Source: an uncultured Clostridium sp.
GTDB taxonomy: Bacteria; Bacillota; Clostridia; TANB77; CAG-508
Direction: 5' to 3'
Assembly (NCBI GenBank): GCA_900556975.1
Contig: USQZ01000023.1
Location: forward strand, 1 to 27,117
DNA: 27,117 bases
Shown one piece after another: positions 13,201-22,029 of this stretch. Made by a program: the position numbers and the translations under genes. The notes under the pieces are model-generated. The model was not told where the DNA came from. It searched no databases and was given only the letters and a program-made list of their open reading frames with translations. How positions within the stretch are numbered: position 1 is the first letter of the stretch; each line of letters begins with the position of its first letter.

Positions 13201-13851
13201 ATGATTTTAAAAACTTTGAAGTTGAAAATTGGTCATATGAATTTGGTGACTAATTGTTATATTATTGTTGATGAGCATTCTAAGGAGGCTATGGTTATTG
13301 ATCCGGGTTCTGAGCCTGAGAAGATTATTGAAATGCTTGATATATTGGATGCTAATTTGAAATATATTTTTTTAACGCATTGCCATGCTGATCATATTGG
13401 TGCTGTTGATGCGATTAAAAATGCTAAGGGTGGTAAGATTTTAATTAGTCGTGATGATAGTTCGGGTTTATATGATTCGTCTATTAGCTTGACTTATTAT
13501 ACAGAAACTCATAATCCTGAACTTGAGCCTGATTCTAGGGTTGATGATGGTGATTTGATTCATGTTGGAAATATTGAGTTTAGAGTAATTGCTACTCCTG
13601 GACATACAAAAGGTGGACTTTGTTTATATTGTCCTGATGAGGATATGATTTTTACAGGTGATACAATTTTTTCTGGTTGCTGGGGAAGAACAGATCTTCC
13701 AACTGGTAGTATGGATGACATTATGGATTCTATTACTCATAAAATTTTGATTTTACCTGAGAATACAATTATGTATCCAGGACATGGAAAGTCTACTCTA
13801 ATTAAAGAAGAAAAACCGATTTATTTCGAATTGAGAAAAAAAGATTTTTAA
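13201..13851 (+). CDS. MBL-fold hydrolase, glyoxalase II-like
   Basis: This 216-residue cytoplasmic protein is a metallo-beta-lactamase-fold hydrolase of the glyoxalase II/YqgX group. The metal motif THCHADH (59-65) is complete, with H135 in ATPGHTKGG, D154 in TGDTIF and H195 in YPGHGKS. Likely substrates are thioesters such as acylated low-molecular-weight thiols, but this cannot be fixed from sequence. AGAAGGAGAGAAA supports the ATG at 13201. hisS begins 12 bp after its stop, so the two are probably translated from one message; placement between relA and hisS is common in clostridia. Confidence 0.88.
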   Translation: MILKTLKLKIGHMNLVTNCYIIVDEHSKEAMVIDPGSEPEKIIEMLDILDANLKYIFLTHCHADHIGAVDAIKNAKGGKILISRDDSSGLYDSSISLTYYTETHNPELEPDSRVDDGDLIHVGNIEFRVIATPGHTKGGLCLYCPDEDMIFTGDTIFSGCWGRTDLPTGSMDDIMDSITHKILILPENTIMYPGHGKSTLIKEEKPIYFELRKKDF

Positions 13852-13863
13852 GGAGTGATATTT

Positions 13864-15111
13864 ATGATACAAAAACCTAAGGGAACTAAGGATATATTGC
13901 CTGATGAAGTTTATAAATGGCAATATATCGAGAGCAAAATAAAAGATATTTTTGCGAATGCTGGAATGAAGGAGATTAGGGTTCCTGTTTTTGAACACAC
14001 AGAATTATTTTCTAGAGGTGTTGGAGAGACTACTGATGTTGTTCAAAAGGAAATGTATACTTTTGAAGATAAAGGCGGAAGAAGTATTACATTGAGACCT
14101 GAAGGAACAGCTGGTGTTGTTAGAAGTTACATAGAAAATGGTATGGCAAGTCAGCCCACTCCAATTAAGTTATGGTATGAGATGGCTATGTACCGTTATG
14201 AAAATGTTCAAAAAGGACGTTTGAGAGAATTTAGACAAATTGGTACTGAAGTTTTTGGTACTTCAAGTTATTTAGCTGATGTTGAGTGTATTATGTTAGG
14301 TGTTAAAATATTTAAAGAATTGAATATTCCTAATATTAAATTGAATTTGAATAGTATTGGTTGTCCTGAGTGCAGAAGAAAATATCAGGAAGCTTTGAGA
14401 GAATTTATTAGACCAAATTTAGAAAAGTATTGCGATACTTGCAAGACTAGATTTGAGAAAAATCCTATGAGAATTCTTGATTGTAAAGAGAAAAAGTGTA
14501 AAGAAATGAATCAAGGAGCACCTATTATATTAGATTATTTATGTGATGATTGTAGAGAACACTTTGATAAAGTTAAGAAAATGCTTACAGATTTAGGTGT
14601 TGATTTTGAGATTGATGCAGGAATTGTTAGAGGATTAGATTATTATACAAGAACTGTTTTTGAATTTGTTTCTGAGGATGATGGTTTAACAGTTCTTGGT
14701 GGTGGACGTTATGATGGTTTAGTGAAAGAAGTTGGTGGGCAAGATACTCCTGCTGTTGGATTTGCAATGGGGGCAGAAAGACTTCTTGAAGTTTTTGAAA
14801 GATATAATAAAGATGTTGCTAAACCAAAAGTAATGGATTTATATGTAGCTAATATTGGTGGAAAGGCAAATGAATTTGCGACAGAGCTTGTTTTAAAACT
14901 TCGTGATAAAGGTGCTTTTGTTGAGAAGGATATTTGTGAAAGAAGTTTAAAGGCTCAATTTAAATATGCTGATAAAAATAATGCAAAATTTGTTTTGACT
15001 TTGGGTGATGATGAAGTTGAAACTAAAAAAGCTAAAATTAAAAATATGCAATCTGGTGGGGAAACTGAAGTTGAATTAAATGCAGATGAGATTGTTAAAG
15101 TAATAATGTAA
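13864..15111 (+). CDS. hisS: Histidyl-tRNA synthetase
   Basis: HisRS charges tRNA-His with histidine. The 415-residue class II synthetase starts MIQKPKGTKDILP and has motif 2 (LRPEGTAGVVR and RYENVQKGRLREFRQ), the histidine-specific GIVRGLDYYTRTVFEF and motif 3 GGGRYDGLV with GFAMGAERL. It also has the Cys-rich insertion (GCPECRR, YCDTCKTRFEKNP, CKEKKCK, CDDCR) typical of clostridial forms, and a C-terminal anticodon-binding domain. AAGGAG (13850-13855) fits ATG 13864; an in-frame GTG at 13855 overlaps that site. No T-box leader is visible. Confidence 0.96.
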   Translation: MIQKPKGTKDILPDEVYKWQYIESKIKDIFANAGMKEIRVPVFEHTELFSRGVGETTDVVQKEMYTFEDKGGRSITLRPEGTAGVVRSYIENGMASQPTPIKLWYEMAMYRYENVQKGRLREFRQIGTEVFGTSSYLADVECIMLGVKIFKELNIPNIKLNLNSIGCPECRRKYQEALREFIRPNLEKYCDTCKTRFEKNPMRILDCKEKKCKEMNQGAPIILDYLCDDCREHFDKVKKMLTDLGVDFEIDAGIVRGLDYYTRTVFEFVSEDDGLTVLGGGRYDGLVKEVGGQDTPAVGFAMGAERLLEVFERYNKDVAKPKVMDLYVANIGGKANEFATELVLKLRDKGAFVEKDICERSLKAQFKYADKNNAKFVLTLGDDEVETKKAKIKNMQSGGETEVELNADEIVKVIM

Positions 15112-15114
15112 TAA

Positions 15115-15143
15115 ATGGTGTTGGCTTGAATAGCCTTGACCAT
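15115..15143 (+). other. Small hairpin after hisS
   Basis: ATGGT (15115-15119) pairs with ACCAT (15139-15143) and GGCT with AGCC inside. No T-run follows, so it is at best a weak terminator. Confidence 0.3.
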
Positions 15144-15231
15144 GAAAATAAAAAATGGAGTATGTCCTAAAATAAAGTTCTATATTAAATTTTGAATCAT
15201 ATATTATATAAAGTAGATATATGAGGTAGAA

Positions 15232-16338
15232 ATGGTAAATTTTAGAGTTGTTAGATTAGGTGATGTTTTAAGAAATCTAGTAAAAGTTGTAATACTAATT
15301 GGTTGTATTATGATATTTGCTAGATTTTTTAGTGGAATTAAAAAGATAAATTTTCAGCAATTTGTTGAGAACAGAAAACGTGAAATAGAAGGAAAAACTT
15401 TTATTGAATGTCTTGAGGAAAATTTGGATGATGGTACTATTAAAAAAGAGATGGATAAGGAAAATTTGATATCTAAAGAGTTGGATTTTATAGTTCAAGC
15501 TTCGAATCCTCCGGAAGAGGATGAACATATTGAGGCAGTTGAAGAAGCGGCTATTCAACCAGTTCAGCAAGATGAGGTTGTGCCGACTTCTCTTGCTACA
15601 CAGGTGGTATCTGAACATAATAAAAAGGATGTTTATAATTCTACATATTCTACAGTTCAAATTAGAAATCAAACTTCTTTTCAATTAACTCAAGAAATGC
15701 TTACTCCTGATATTACTTTTGATAAAAGTAATATCATTATTTTTCACACTCATACAAGTGAGAGCTATACACCATCAGAAGCATATCCATATGTGGCAAG
15801 TGGCAATTATAGAACCTTAGATACTAATGCAAATGTTGTTGGTGTTGGAAATGAATTAGCTAATAGACTTATTCAGAAGAATATTAATGTTGTGCATGAT
15901 TCTACTTTTCATGATTATCCTGAGTATAATGGTGCTTATACGAGGTCTTTGAAAACTGTTCAAGGTTTGCTTGGTTCTACTCCTGCAGATTTAGTTATTG
16001 ATTTGCATAGAGATGCAATTGCTGATAGTAGTTATGGACCTAGTGTGATGATTGGTGATGAGAAAGTTGCACAGCTTATGTTTGTTATGGGAAGTAGTGA
16101 AGGGGGACTTAGTCATCCTAATTGGATTAATAATTTGAAAATTGCTGTGAAAATTCAAGAAAAGGCAAATGAGATGTATCCTGGATTGTTTAAGCCTATT
16201 TTACTTAGTAAGTATAGATATAATGAGCACTTGGCTAAAGGTTCTTGTATTATAGAAGTTGGTGCGACTGGGAACACTATGGATGAGTGTGTTGCGAGTA
16301 TGAAATATTTAGCCGAAGTCATTTCAGCTGTTGAATAA
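15232..16338 (+). CDS. spoIIP: Stage II sporulation protein P
   Basis: SpoIIP is the membrane-anchored peptidoglycan amidase/endopeptidase that works with SpoIID and SpoIIM to thin septal wall and drive engulfment of the forespore. The 368-residue protein has one N-terminal membrane helix (about 15-33), an acidic linker (60-160) and the catalytic domain. The latter shows IIIFHTHTSESY (H172, H174), the DLHRDA motif with H259 and, near the end, the EVGATGNT segment. The start follows GAGGTAGAA. It is alone, without the gpr gene that often precedes it in Bacillus. It should be a mother-cell gene; I could not identify a convincing sigma-E promoter. Confidence 0.93.
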   Translation: MVNFRVVRLGDVLRNLVKVVILIGCIMIFARFFSGIKKINFQQFVENRKREIEGKTFIECLEENLDDGTIKKEMDKENLISKELDFIVQASNPPEEDEHIEAVEEAAIQPVQQDEVVPTSLATQVVSEHNKKDVYNSTYSTVQIRNQTSFQLTQEMLTPDITFDKSNIIIFHTHTSESYTPSEAYPYVASGNYRTLDTNANVVGVGNELANRLIQKNINVVHDSTFHDYPEYNGAYTRSLKTVQGLLGSTPADLVIDLHRDAIADSSYGPSVMIGDEKVAQLMFVMGSSEGGLSHPNWINNLKIAVKIQEKANEMYPGLFKPILLSKYRYNEHLAKGSCIIEVGATGNTMDECVASMKYLAEVISAVE

Positions 16339-16346
16339 ATGGATGG

Positions 16347-16518
16347 CAATATAACATTCATATAAATTTTTTCACACCTTGCTGTCGCATTCTTTAATCA
16401 AGGAAATAAAAATTTAAAATTTTTATTTCCCTAAACGAGTAGAATGCTTCAATCGAACTCGCTACGCTTGTTTGGTCCCTGCGCGGTGATTCAAAAATTT
16501 TATATGAATGTTATATTG
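16347..16518 (-). repeat. 172-bp inverted-repeat element (copy 2 of the dispersed repeat)
   Basis: The ends 16347-16372 and 16493-16518 are inverted repeats matching at 25 of 26 positions. Inside, 16365-16478 matches bases 1-116 on the opposite strand in its arms, and GGAAATAAAAATT/AATTTTTATTTCC forms a 13-bp stem in the centre. The layout is that of a small non-coding foldback or MITE-like element. It starts nine bases after the spoIIP stop and could also terminate that transcript. No coding sequence is present. Confidence 0.7.
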
Positions 16519-16632
16519 TGCAAAGCTTTGAGCAAATAAATATTACTGGAAATATCAAATTTATTTGAGTATGATAAAAAGTGGAGCTAGGACTGAAAAT
16601 TGAAAATTTTCATATTTGTTCGCTATATTGTA
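16519..16632. other. Intergenic remainder before pgi
   Basis: The interval 16339-16686 has no gene. Beyond the 172-bp repeat and the pgi promoter, I see only short A/T palindromes here, such as CAAAGCTTTG (16521-16530) and GAAAATTGAAAATTTTC near 16595-16611. Confidence 0.4.
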
Positions 16633-16661
16633 TTGATTAAAAATTTTTTTATAATTATAAT
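16633..16661 (+). promoter_or_regulatory. Promoter of pgi
   Basis: TTGATT (16633-16638), a 17-bp spacer and TATAAT (16656-16661) form a good sigma-A promoter. The leader would be about 19 nt, with the ribosome binding site inside it. Confidence 0.75.
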
Positions 16662-16686
16662 TAAGACAGTTAAAGGAGGAGATATA

Positions 16687-17988
16687 ATGATTAAACTTGA
16701 TTTTAAGAATTCTAGTATAAATGAAAGAATGATATATAAAATGGAGGAGATGGTCTTAGCAAACCATAATAAATTGCATGAAAATCCTGATGATGAAAAG
16801 CAATTTTTAGGCTGGGTTAATCTTCCTGAAAATTATGATAAAAAAGAATTTGAAAGAATAAAGAAGGCTGCAAATAAGATTCAAAATGATTCTGATGTTT
16901 TGATTGTTATTGGTATTGGTGGTTCTTATTTAGGTGCTAGAGCTGTTATTGAAGCTCTTACAAATTGTTTTTACAATATGTTACCAGCTAAGAAAAGAAA
17001 TAATCCTATGATTGTATATGCTGGAAATAATTTAAGTCCTAATTATTTAAATGATTTATTAAATTTAATTGGTGAAAGAGATATTTCTCTTAATGTTATT
17101 TCAAAATCTGGAACTACTACTGAACCTGCAATTGCGTTTAGAGTTTTAAGAGAAGCTATTGAAACTAAGTATGGCGTTGAAGAGGCTAAGAAGAGAATTT
17201 ATGTAACAACTGATAAGAAGAAGGGAGCTTTGAAGGGTGTTGCTGATGAAGAAAATTATGAAACTTTCGTTATTCCTGATAATGTTGGTGGAAGATTTTC
17301 TGTTTTAACTGCTGTTGGATTATTGCCTATTGCAACTGCTGGAATTGATATAGACAAGCTTATGCAAGGTGCAAGAGATGCAAGAGAAAAATATATGGAT
17401 TCAAGTGTAAAATTTAATGATTGTTATAAATATGCAGTTATAAGAAATTTACTTTATTCTTCAGATAAAAAAATTGAGGTTCTTGCTAATTATGAACCAC
17501 AACTTCATTATTTTACAGAGTGGTGGAAACAGCTTTATGGTGAGAGTGAAGGAAAAGATGGCAAAGGAATTTTCCCTGCTGGAGTTGATTTAACAACGGA
17601 TTTACATTCAATGGGACAATATATTCAAGATGGTGAGAGACACTTATTTGAAACAGTTTTAGCTGTTGAAGAATCAAAAAGCGATATAGTTGTAAAAGAA
17701 GATTCTGATAATGCTGATGGATTGAATTATTTAGCTGGTAAAGGATTAGATTTTATTAATAAAAAGGCGATGGAAGGTACAATTGAAGCACACGTTACTG
17801 GAAATGTGCCAAATATAAAGATTACAATGGATAAACTTGATGAAGAAAATTTAGGACAATTGATTTATTTCTTTGAAAAGGCTTGTGCTATGTCTGGTTT
17901 AATTTTAGGAGTTAATCCATTTAACCAACCAGGTGTTGAAGAATATAAAAAGAATATGTTTAGATTGTTAGAGAAACCTGGGTACTAA
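16687..17988 (+). CDS. pgi: Glucose-6-phosphate isomerase
   Basis: Pgi interconverts glucose 6-phosphate and fructose 6-phosphate at the start of glycolysis. The 433-residue protein carries GIGGSYLGARAVIEAL near residue 70, VISKSGTTTEPAIAFR (SIS-domain phosphate-binding signature), VGGRFSVLTAVGLLP, the HSMGQYIQDG segment and a C-terminal NPFNQPGVEEYK stretch with the active-site lysine. ATG 16687 follows AAAGGAGGAGAT; an upstream in-frame ATG at 16600 would precede the promoter -10 and was rejected. It has its own promoter and appears monocistronic. Confidence 0.95.
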   Translation: MIKLDFKNSSINERMIYKMEEMVLANHNKLHENPDDEKQFLGWVNLPENYDKKEFERIKKAANKIQNDSDVLIVIGIGGSYLGARAVIEALTNCFYNMLPAKKRNNPMIVYAGNNLSPNYLNDLLNLIGERDISLNVISKSGTTTEPAIAFRVLREAIETKYGVEEAKKRIYVTTDKKKGALKGVADEENYETFVIPDNVGGRFSVLTAVGLLPIATAGIDIDKLMQGARDAREKYMDSSVKFNDCYKYAVIRNLLYSSDKKIEVLANYEPQLHYFTEWWKQLYGESEGKDGKGIFPAGVDLTTDLHSMGQYIQDGERHLFETVLAVEESKSDIVVKEDSDNADGLNYLAGKGLDFINKKAMEGTIEAHVTGNVPNIKITMDKLDEENLGQLIYFFEKACAMSGLILGVNPFNQPGVEEYKKNMFRLLEKPGY

Positions 17989-18004
17989 TATTGTGTGATT
18001 GATG

Positions 18005-18044
18005 AACGGTAATGTGGCATTGTAATTGATGCGATGTGACCGTT
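18005..18044 (+). terminator. Hairpin after pgi
   Basis: AACGGT (18005-18010) pairs with ACCGTT (18039-18044), and GCAT with ATGC inside. A T-rich tail is missing, so terminator function is uncertain. Confidence 0.4.
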
Positions 18045-18084
18045 TATGTATGAAAGAACGTTTAGGTAATAATCTTGACTGGTG

Positions 18085-18093
18085 TGATATAAT
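18085..18093 (+). promoter_or_regulatory. Extended -10 promoter of the ComEC-like gene
   Basis: TGATATAAT is an extended -10 (TGn followed by TATAAT). No good -35 lies 17 bp upstream. It is 34 bp from the start codon. Confidence 0.5.
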
Positions 18094-18126
18094 AAGAGCA
18101 TCAAACATAGATAGGAGGTTTCTGAT

Positions 18127-19056
18127 ATGCGGAAATCTAGCAAAAAGAGAGTTCTCATTCTTTCAATAATGCTATTAGTAACCTTTCTATTTGTTTGTCG
18201 GTATATTCCATATATTAAGCCAGTTCCTGTTGAAGCTGTCGAGCATTTAGACTCAGTTCTTGAAATACATATGATTGATGTTGGTCAAGCTGAATCAATA
18301 TTAGTTGTTCAAGGAGAACATGCAATGCTGATTGATACAGGTGATATGTTTGATGGTAAAACTGTTGTTAGATATTTGCAAAGTGTTGGTATTAATAAGC
18401 TGGATGCTATAATCATAACTCATTATCATAATGACCATTCAGGTGGTATGCATGATGTTTTGAGTGCGATTGAAGTTAAAAAAGTTGTAGGAATGCGTGG
18501 AAAGTATATTTCTACAGCACAAGAGCTTTTTTGGTATTCAGATATGCAAATTTCACGTATAGTTTCATCATTGGTTCATGTGAAGAGAATATCTTTAGAA
18601 TCACCTTATAGGAAAGCGGGTATTCTTAGAACCATGTGGCTTGGCGATGCAGAAGTTGATTTTTTATCTCAGGAAACACATACTGATATTGTTAATAACA
18701 AGTCTATTGTTATGAAAGTATCGTATAAAGATGTTTCGGCTTTGTTTACAGGGGATTCTCAGAAAGAGGTTGAGGATAGTCTTTTGGAAGCAGAGATTGA
18801 TGTTTCAGCAGATATTTTAAATGTTGGACATCATGGGAGCAAAACTTCAACTAGTATGGATTTTCTTGAAAAGGTTAATCCTGAATATGCTCTTATTAGT
18901 TGTGGTGAAGACAATGAGTATGGTCATCCGAACTCATTTGTTATGGAAAAACTACAGAATCAGAAAGCGAGAGTGTATAGGACTGATTTGGATGGAGATG
19001 TTGTTTTGGAAACCGATGGAACGAAGGAAGGCATAATGGTTATGACGAGTAAATAG
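18127..19056 (+). CDS. ComEC/Rec2-like MBL-fold hydrolase, membrane-anchored
   Basis: The 309-residue protein has a basic start, one membrane helix (about 9-25) and a metallo-beta-lactamase domain like the C-terminal part of ComEC. It shows IDVGQAESILV, IDTGD, the metal motif THYHNDHSGG, ALFTGDSQKEVE, NVGHHGSKTSTS and YGHPN. It lacks the ComEC membrane channel, so it is a free-standing version, presumably acting outside the membrane; such proteins are often annotated as competence-related or nuclease-like, without proof. AGGAGGT eight bases upstream supports the ATG. It is monocistronic, between a weak hairpin and a stem-loop. Confidence 0.88.
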   Translation: MRKSSKKRVLILSIMLLVTFLFVCRYIPYIKPVPVEAVEHLDSVLEIHMIDVGQAESILVVQGEHAMLIDTGDMFDGKTVVRYLQSVGINKLDAIIITHYHNDHSGGMHDVLSAIEVKKVVGMRGKYISTAQELFWYSDMQISRIVSSLVHVKRISLESPYRKAGILRTMWLGDAEVDFLSQETHTDIVNNKSIVMKVSYKDVSALFTGDSQKEVEDSLLEAEIDVSADILNVGHHGSKTSTSMDFLEKVNPEYALISCGEDNEYGHPNSFVMEKLQNQKARVYRTDLDGDVVLETDGTKEGIMVMTSK

Positions 19057-19070
19057 AATGAGGACGCAAA

Positions 19071-19102
19071 AAGACTGTGTGTGAAATGTTGCACACAGTC
19101 TT
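19071..19102 (+). terminator. Stem-loop after the ComEC-like gene
   Basis: AAGACTGTGTG (19071-19081) pairs perfectly with CACACAGTCTT (19092-19102). The downstream sequence is only moderately T-rich. Confidence 0.7.
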
Positions 19103-19151
19103 CTTCTGTGTTAGTATTATAGAAGTAAATTAAAATTAGATAGAGGAAAAA

Positions 19152-21032
19152 ATGAATTATACAATAATAAATGGCGCTGTTGAATTTGGTGCGGAAACAA
19201 TATTAGAAGAAATAAATTTTGAAATTAAAGGAAAAGATAAGATTGCGGTTGTTGGTAGAAATGGTGCTGGAAAGTCTACTCTTTTAAAAGCTATTATAAA
19301 TAATGAAATGCTTACTGAAGGAATTGGTGAGGATAAATTCAGTATTTATAAAGAAGGTAGTCCGGTTATTGGTTATTTGAAACAGATAGAATTTGAAGAT
19401 GATTCTGTTACTATGCTTGATGAGCTTTTGAAGGTGTACAAGCCAATAATAGATTTAGAGAATAAAATTCAGAAGTTAGTTAAGCAGATGGAAACAGATA
19501 AATCTGAAAAGCTTGCTATGGAATATTCTAAGGCAATGGATCGTTATGAATTTTTAGATGGTTATACATATAAAAAAGAATATGAAACGGTTATTAATAA
19601 GTTCGGATTTTCTGCTGATGATAAAAATAAAAAGATTTCTGAATTTTCAGGTGGTCAAAGAACTAAAATAGCATTTATGAAGTTGCTTTTAAGTAAGCCG
19701 GATATTTTGCTTTTAGATGAACCAACAAATCATTTGGATGTTTCTACAATTGAATGGTTAGAAGGTTATTTGAAAAATTATCCTAGAGCTGTTGTTATTG
19801 TTTCTCATGATAGAATGTTTTTAGATAAAATTGCTAACAAAGTTTATGAAATTGAATATGGAACAATTACAAAATATACTGGAAATTATAGTGATTTTGA
19901 AAGACAAAAGAAAGTTAATTATGAAAAGCAGTTGAAGGATTATGAATATCAGCAAGCTGAGATAAGGAGACTGATGAGAGTTGTTGAAAGGTTTAGATAT
20001 AAAGCTTCTAAGGCTAAGATGGCTCAAGCTAAGTTAAAGCAAATTGAACATATGGTAAAAATAAAGGAACCAAGTAAGTATGATTTGACTACTTTTAGAA
20101 CTAATTTTGCTTTAGAAAAAGAGAGCGGAAGAGATATTTTACATGCGAAAAATTTGGAGATTGGTTATGATAAGCCAATTCAAAATGTGACATTTGATTT
20201 ATATAGAGGGCAAAAGCTTGGTGTAATTGGTGAGAATGGAATTGGAAAGTCAACATTACTAAAAACGATTGTTGGAAGTATTGAAAAGCTTGGTGGAGAG
20301 GTTGAGTTTGGACATAATGTTGAGATAGGATATTTTGACCAGCAGATGGCTTTACTAGATTCAGAAAAGACAGTTTTTGATGATTTTGCAACTGATTTTC
20401 CTAGTTTAACAACAACAGAAATTAGAAGTTCTTTAGCTGCATTTATGTTTTATGGAGAAGATGTTTTTAAGAAAATTAGTATGCTTTCAGGTGGCGAAAA
20501 AGTTAGATTAGAACTTGCAAAAATATTGAAGAAGGGACCTAATTTCTTGATTTTAGATGAGCCTACAAATCATATGGATATTGTAGGTAAGGAAAGTTTG
20601 GAGAGATTGCTTTCTGAATATAAAGGAACTATTTTAGTTGTATCTCATGATAGATTTTTCATAAATAAAATTGCTGATTCATTATTAATCTTTTCAAAGA
20701 ATGGTGTTAAATTTTTTGATGGCAATTATGAAAAGTATGAAGAAGAGAAAAAAGATGAGGTTGTTGAAAAGGTTGAAGTAGCAAAAAAAGAAAAGAGTAC
20801 TAATAATTTGTACTTGCAACAAAAAGAAGAGGCAAGAAGATTAGCAAGAGTAAAGAAAATTGAAAGAGAGATTGATGTGCTTGATGGAAAAATTGCTGAG
20901 TTAAAATTGGAGTTGCAAAAGGAAGAAGTTTATACTGATTATGAGAAACTAACGAAAGTACAAAATGAAATTAATGAGTTAGAAGAAAAGAATAATGAGC
21001 TAATGGAAGAGTGGGAGAAGTTAGAGAGTTAA
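19152..21032 (+). CDS. ABC-F family ATP-binding protein
   Basis: This 626-residue soluble protein has two nucleotide-binding domains and no membrane segments, the ABC-F layout. Domain 1: GRNGAGKST (35-43), EFSGGQRTK, LLLDEPTNHLD. Then a charged helical linker with RRLMRVVERFRYKASKAKMA. Domain 2: GENGIGKSTL, LSGGEKVRLEL, LILDEPTNHMD. The C-terminal 80 residues are coiled-coil-like. ABC-F proteins bind the ribosomal E site and influence translation or give resistance to ribosome-targeting antibiotics. The generic linker and housekeeping surroundings favour a YdiF/Uup-type translation factor, but resistance cannot be excluded. The ribosome binding site is GAGGAAAAA. Confidence 0.92.
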   Translation: MNYTIINGAVEFGAETILEEINFEIKGKDKIAVVGRNGAGKSTLLKAIINNEMLTEGIGEDKFSIYKEGSPVIGYLKQIEFEDDSVTMLDELLKVYKPIIDLENKIQKLVKQMETDKSEKLAMEYSKAMDRYEFLDGYTYKKEYETVINKFGFSADDKNKKISEFSGGQRTKIAFMKLLLSKPDILLLDEPTNHLDVSTIEWLEGYLKNYPRAVVIVSHDRMFLDKIANKVYEIEYGTITKYTGNYSDFERQKKVNYEKQLKDYEYQQAEIRRLMRVVERFRYKASKAKMAQAKLKQIEHMVKIKEPSKYDLTTFRTNFALEKESGRDILHAKNLEIGYDKPIQNVTFDLYRGQKLGVIGENGIGKSTLLKTIVGSIEKLGGEVEFGHNVEIGYFDQQMALLDSEKTVFDDFATDFPSLTTTEIRSSLAAFMFYGEDVFKKISMLSGGEKVRLELAKILKKGPNFLILDEPTNHMDIVGKESLERLLSEYKGTILVVSHDRFFINKIADSLLIFSKNGVKFFDGNYEKYEEEKKDEVVEKVEVAKKEKSTNNLYLQQKEEARRLARVKKIEREIDVLDGKIAELKLELQKEEVYTDYEKLTKVQNEINELEEKNNELMEEWEKLES

Positions 21033-21052
21033 TAAAAATAGAGATGTTTTGA

Positions 21053-21101
21053 AATGAACCCAAAGTGTTAGACAAAAGTTTAACATTTGGGTTCATTATT
21101 T
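21053..21101. terminator. Bidirectional terminator between convergent genes
   Basis: AATGAACCCAAA (21053-21064) pairs with TTTGGGTTCATT (21086-21097), extended by TGTTA/TAACA with one bulge. T-rich sequence follows on the plus strand, and it stands between the ABC-F gene and the convergent Cys-rich gene. Confidence 0.85.
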
Positions 21102-21848
21102 TTATACATTTATTAAATCATTTATAATTTTTTCTTCTGTTTTGAAGAAATTTGAAGTTAATATTGAATGTTGTTTTTTATTGAAGAAACATTCTAATAG
21201 AGGTAGTTTGTGAGAGTCGAATTTTATTCCTTTTTCTTTTAAATATTTGCAAGTGAATAGTTTGCATGTAATGCATTTTGTTGTGCAGTTGCGATTTTGT
21301 TGATATTTACAAAGTTGTTCGTTTTTTATGAATTGTGGTGAAAAGAAACCGGCATATTCGAAAGAGTAACAACATCCCATAATTGAATGTGCTGATTTGT
21401 TTTCTCTGTTTGCAATACATTTGTCGTTTTTAAAATCACATATATTGTTTTCTCTGAATTGATTGTCTAGGTAATTACAAACGTTTTCGTATATTAAAGT
21501 GTATTGTTCTTTTTTATTTGTTATTTCAAGTGCTTTTAAAGCTGTTTCAATATCTGAAATGTATTTAGTATGTTCGGATTCTTGAATATTTGAAGTGTAG
21601 GTTAGTTCAAATTTAGAACATAATTTTTTAAGTTCTATTAAATTTTCTATAATCCATTTTGTTTCGTTAAAATCATCACTTGGGTTGAGTACAAGATTAA
21701 ATTGCTTGGTTAATTGTTTTATAATTTTGGTTCCAATATGTGAGGTAGTATTTTTTATTTTTGATTTTGTTATGTAAATAGTGTTTGCTTCTAGTTGGCT
21801 TATTGGAGCCGAATAACTGATATAGATTGTATTTTTTGTTCCGTTCAT
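21102..21848 (-). CDS. Cysteine-rich hypothetical protein
   Basis: The product has 248 residues when started at ATG 21848, six bases after GGAGG; a longer frame to 21881 includes that site and was rejected. Twelve cysteines are present, ten of them in the C-terminal half: CDFKNDKC, MGCCYSFEYAGFF, CKYQQNRNCTTKCITCKLFTC, LLEC. This looks like a metal-binding (zinc or Fe-S) module seen in uncharacterised clostridial proteins, but I cannot name the family. The N-terminal half is helical and charged, with no signal peptide. It stands convergent to the ABC-F gene and divergent from iscR. Fe-S binding next to iscR-suf is an inference only. Confidence 0.72.
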   Translation of the reverse strand: MNGTKNTIYISYSAPISQLEANTIYITKSKIKNTTSHIGTKIIKQLTKQFNLVLNPSDDFNETKWIIENLIELKKLCSKFELTYTSNIQESEHTKYISDIETALKALEITNKKEQYTLIYENVCNYLDNQFRENNICDFKNDKCIANRENKSAHSIMGCCYSFEYAGFFSPQFIKNEQLCKYQQNRNCTTKCITCKLFTCKYLKEKGIKFDSHKLPLLECFFNKKQHSILTSNFFKTEEKIINDLINV

Positions 21849-21977
21849 TTTTTCCTCCATAAATTGTATAGAGTATATCATATTGAGAAAAAAGAATATA
21901 GTTTTTATAATAAAAATTCAACTTGAAAAGTTACTATTTTAATAAGATAGTTTTTTTGTTGATATTTCAACTTTTTC

Positions 21978-22007
21978 TTGCAATTCCTACCAAAATGGTA
22001 GTATAAT
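21978..22007 (+). promoter_or_regulatory. iscR promoter with inverted-repeat operator
   Basis: TTGCAA (21978-21983) and TATAAT (22002-22007) are 18 bp apart. The spacer contains the dyad CTACC-AAAAT-GGTAG (21987-22001), part of an ATTCCTAC box (21983-21990) repeated at the suf promoter. A repressor bound here would block RNA polymerase, consistent with autoregulation by the Rrf2 protein. Confidence 0.7.
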
Positions 22008-22029
22008 AGATGATGTTGGAGGAAATAAT

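Noticed and set aside
13855..13863. GTG start for hisS three codons upstream
   Set aside because: The GTG is part of the AAGGAGTG ribosome binding region; ATG 13864 gives the standard HisRS N-terminus.
15170..15231. Sigma-E promoter for spoIIP
   Set aside because: CATATAT-like words occur, but none has a matching -35/-10 pair at the right spacing.
16600..16686. N-terminal extension of Pgi
   Set aside because: It contains the promoter -35 and -10 boxes and the ribosome binding site; its residues do not belong to the family.
19152..21032. Assignment of the ABC-F protein as an antibiotic resistance determinant
   Set aside because: The linker gives no specific match to known resistance groups and the surroundings are housekeeping genes.
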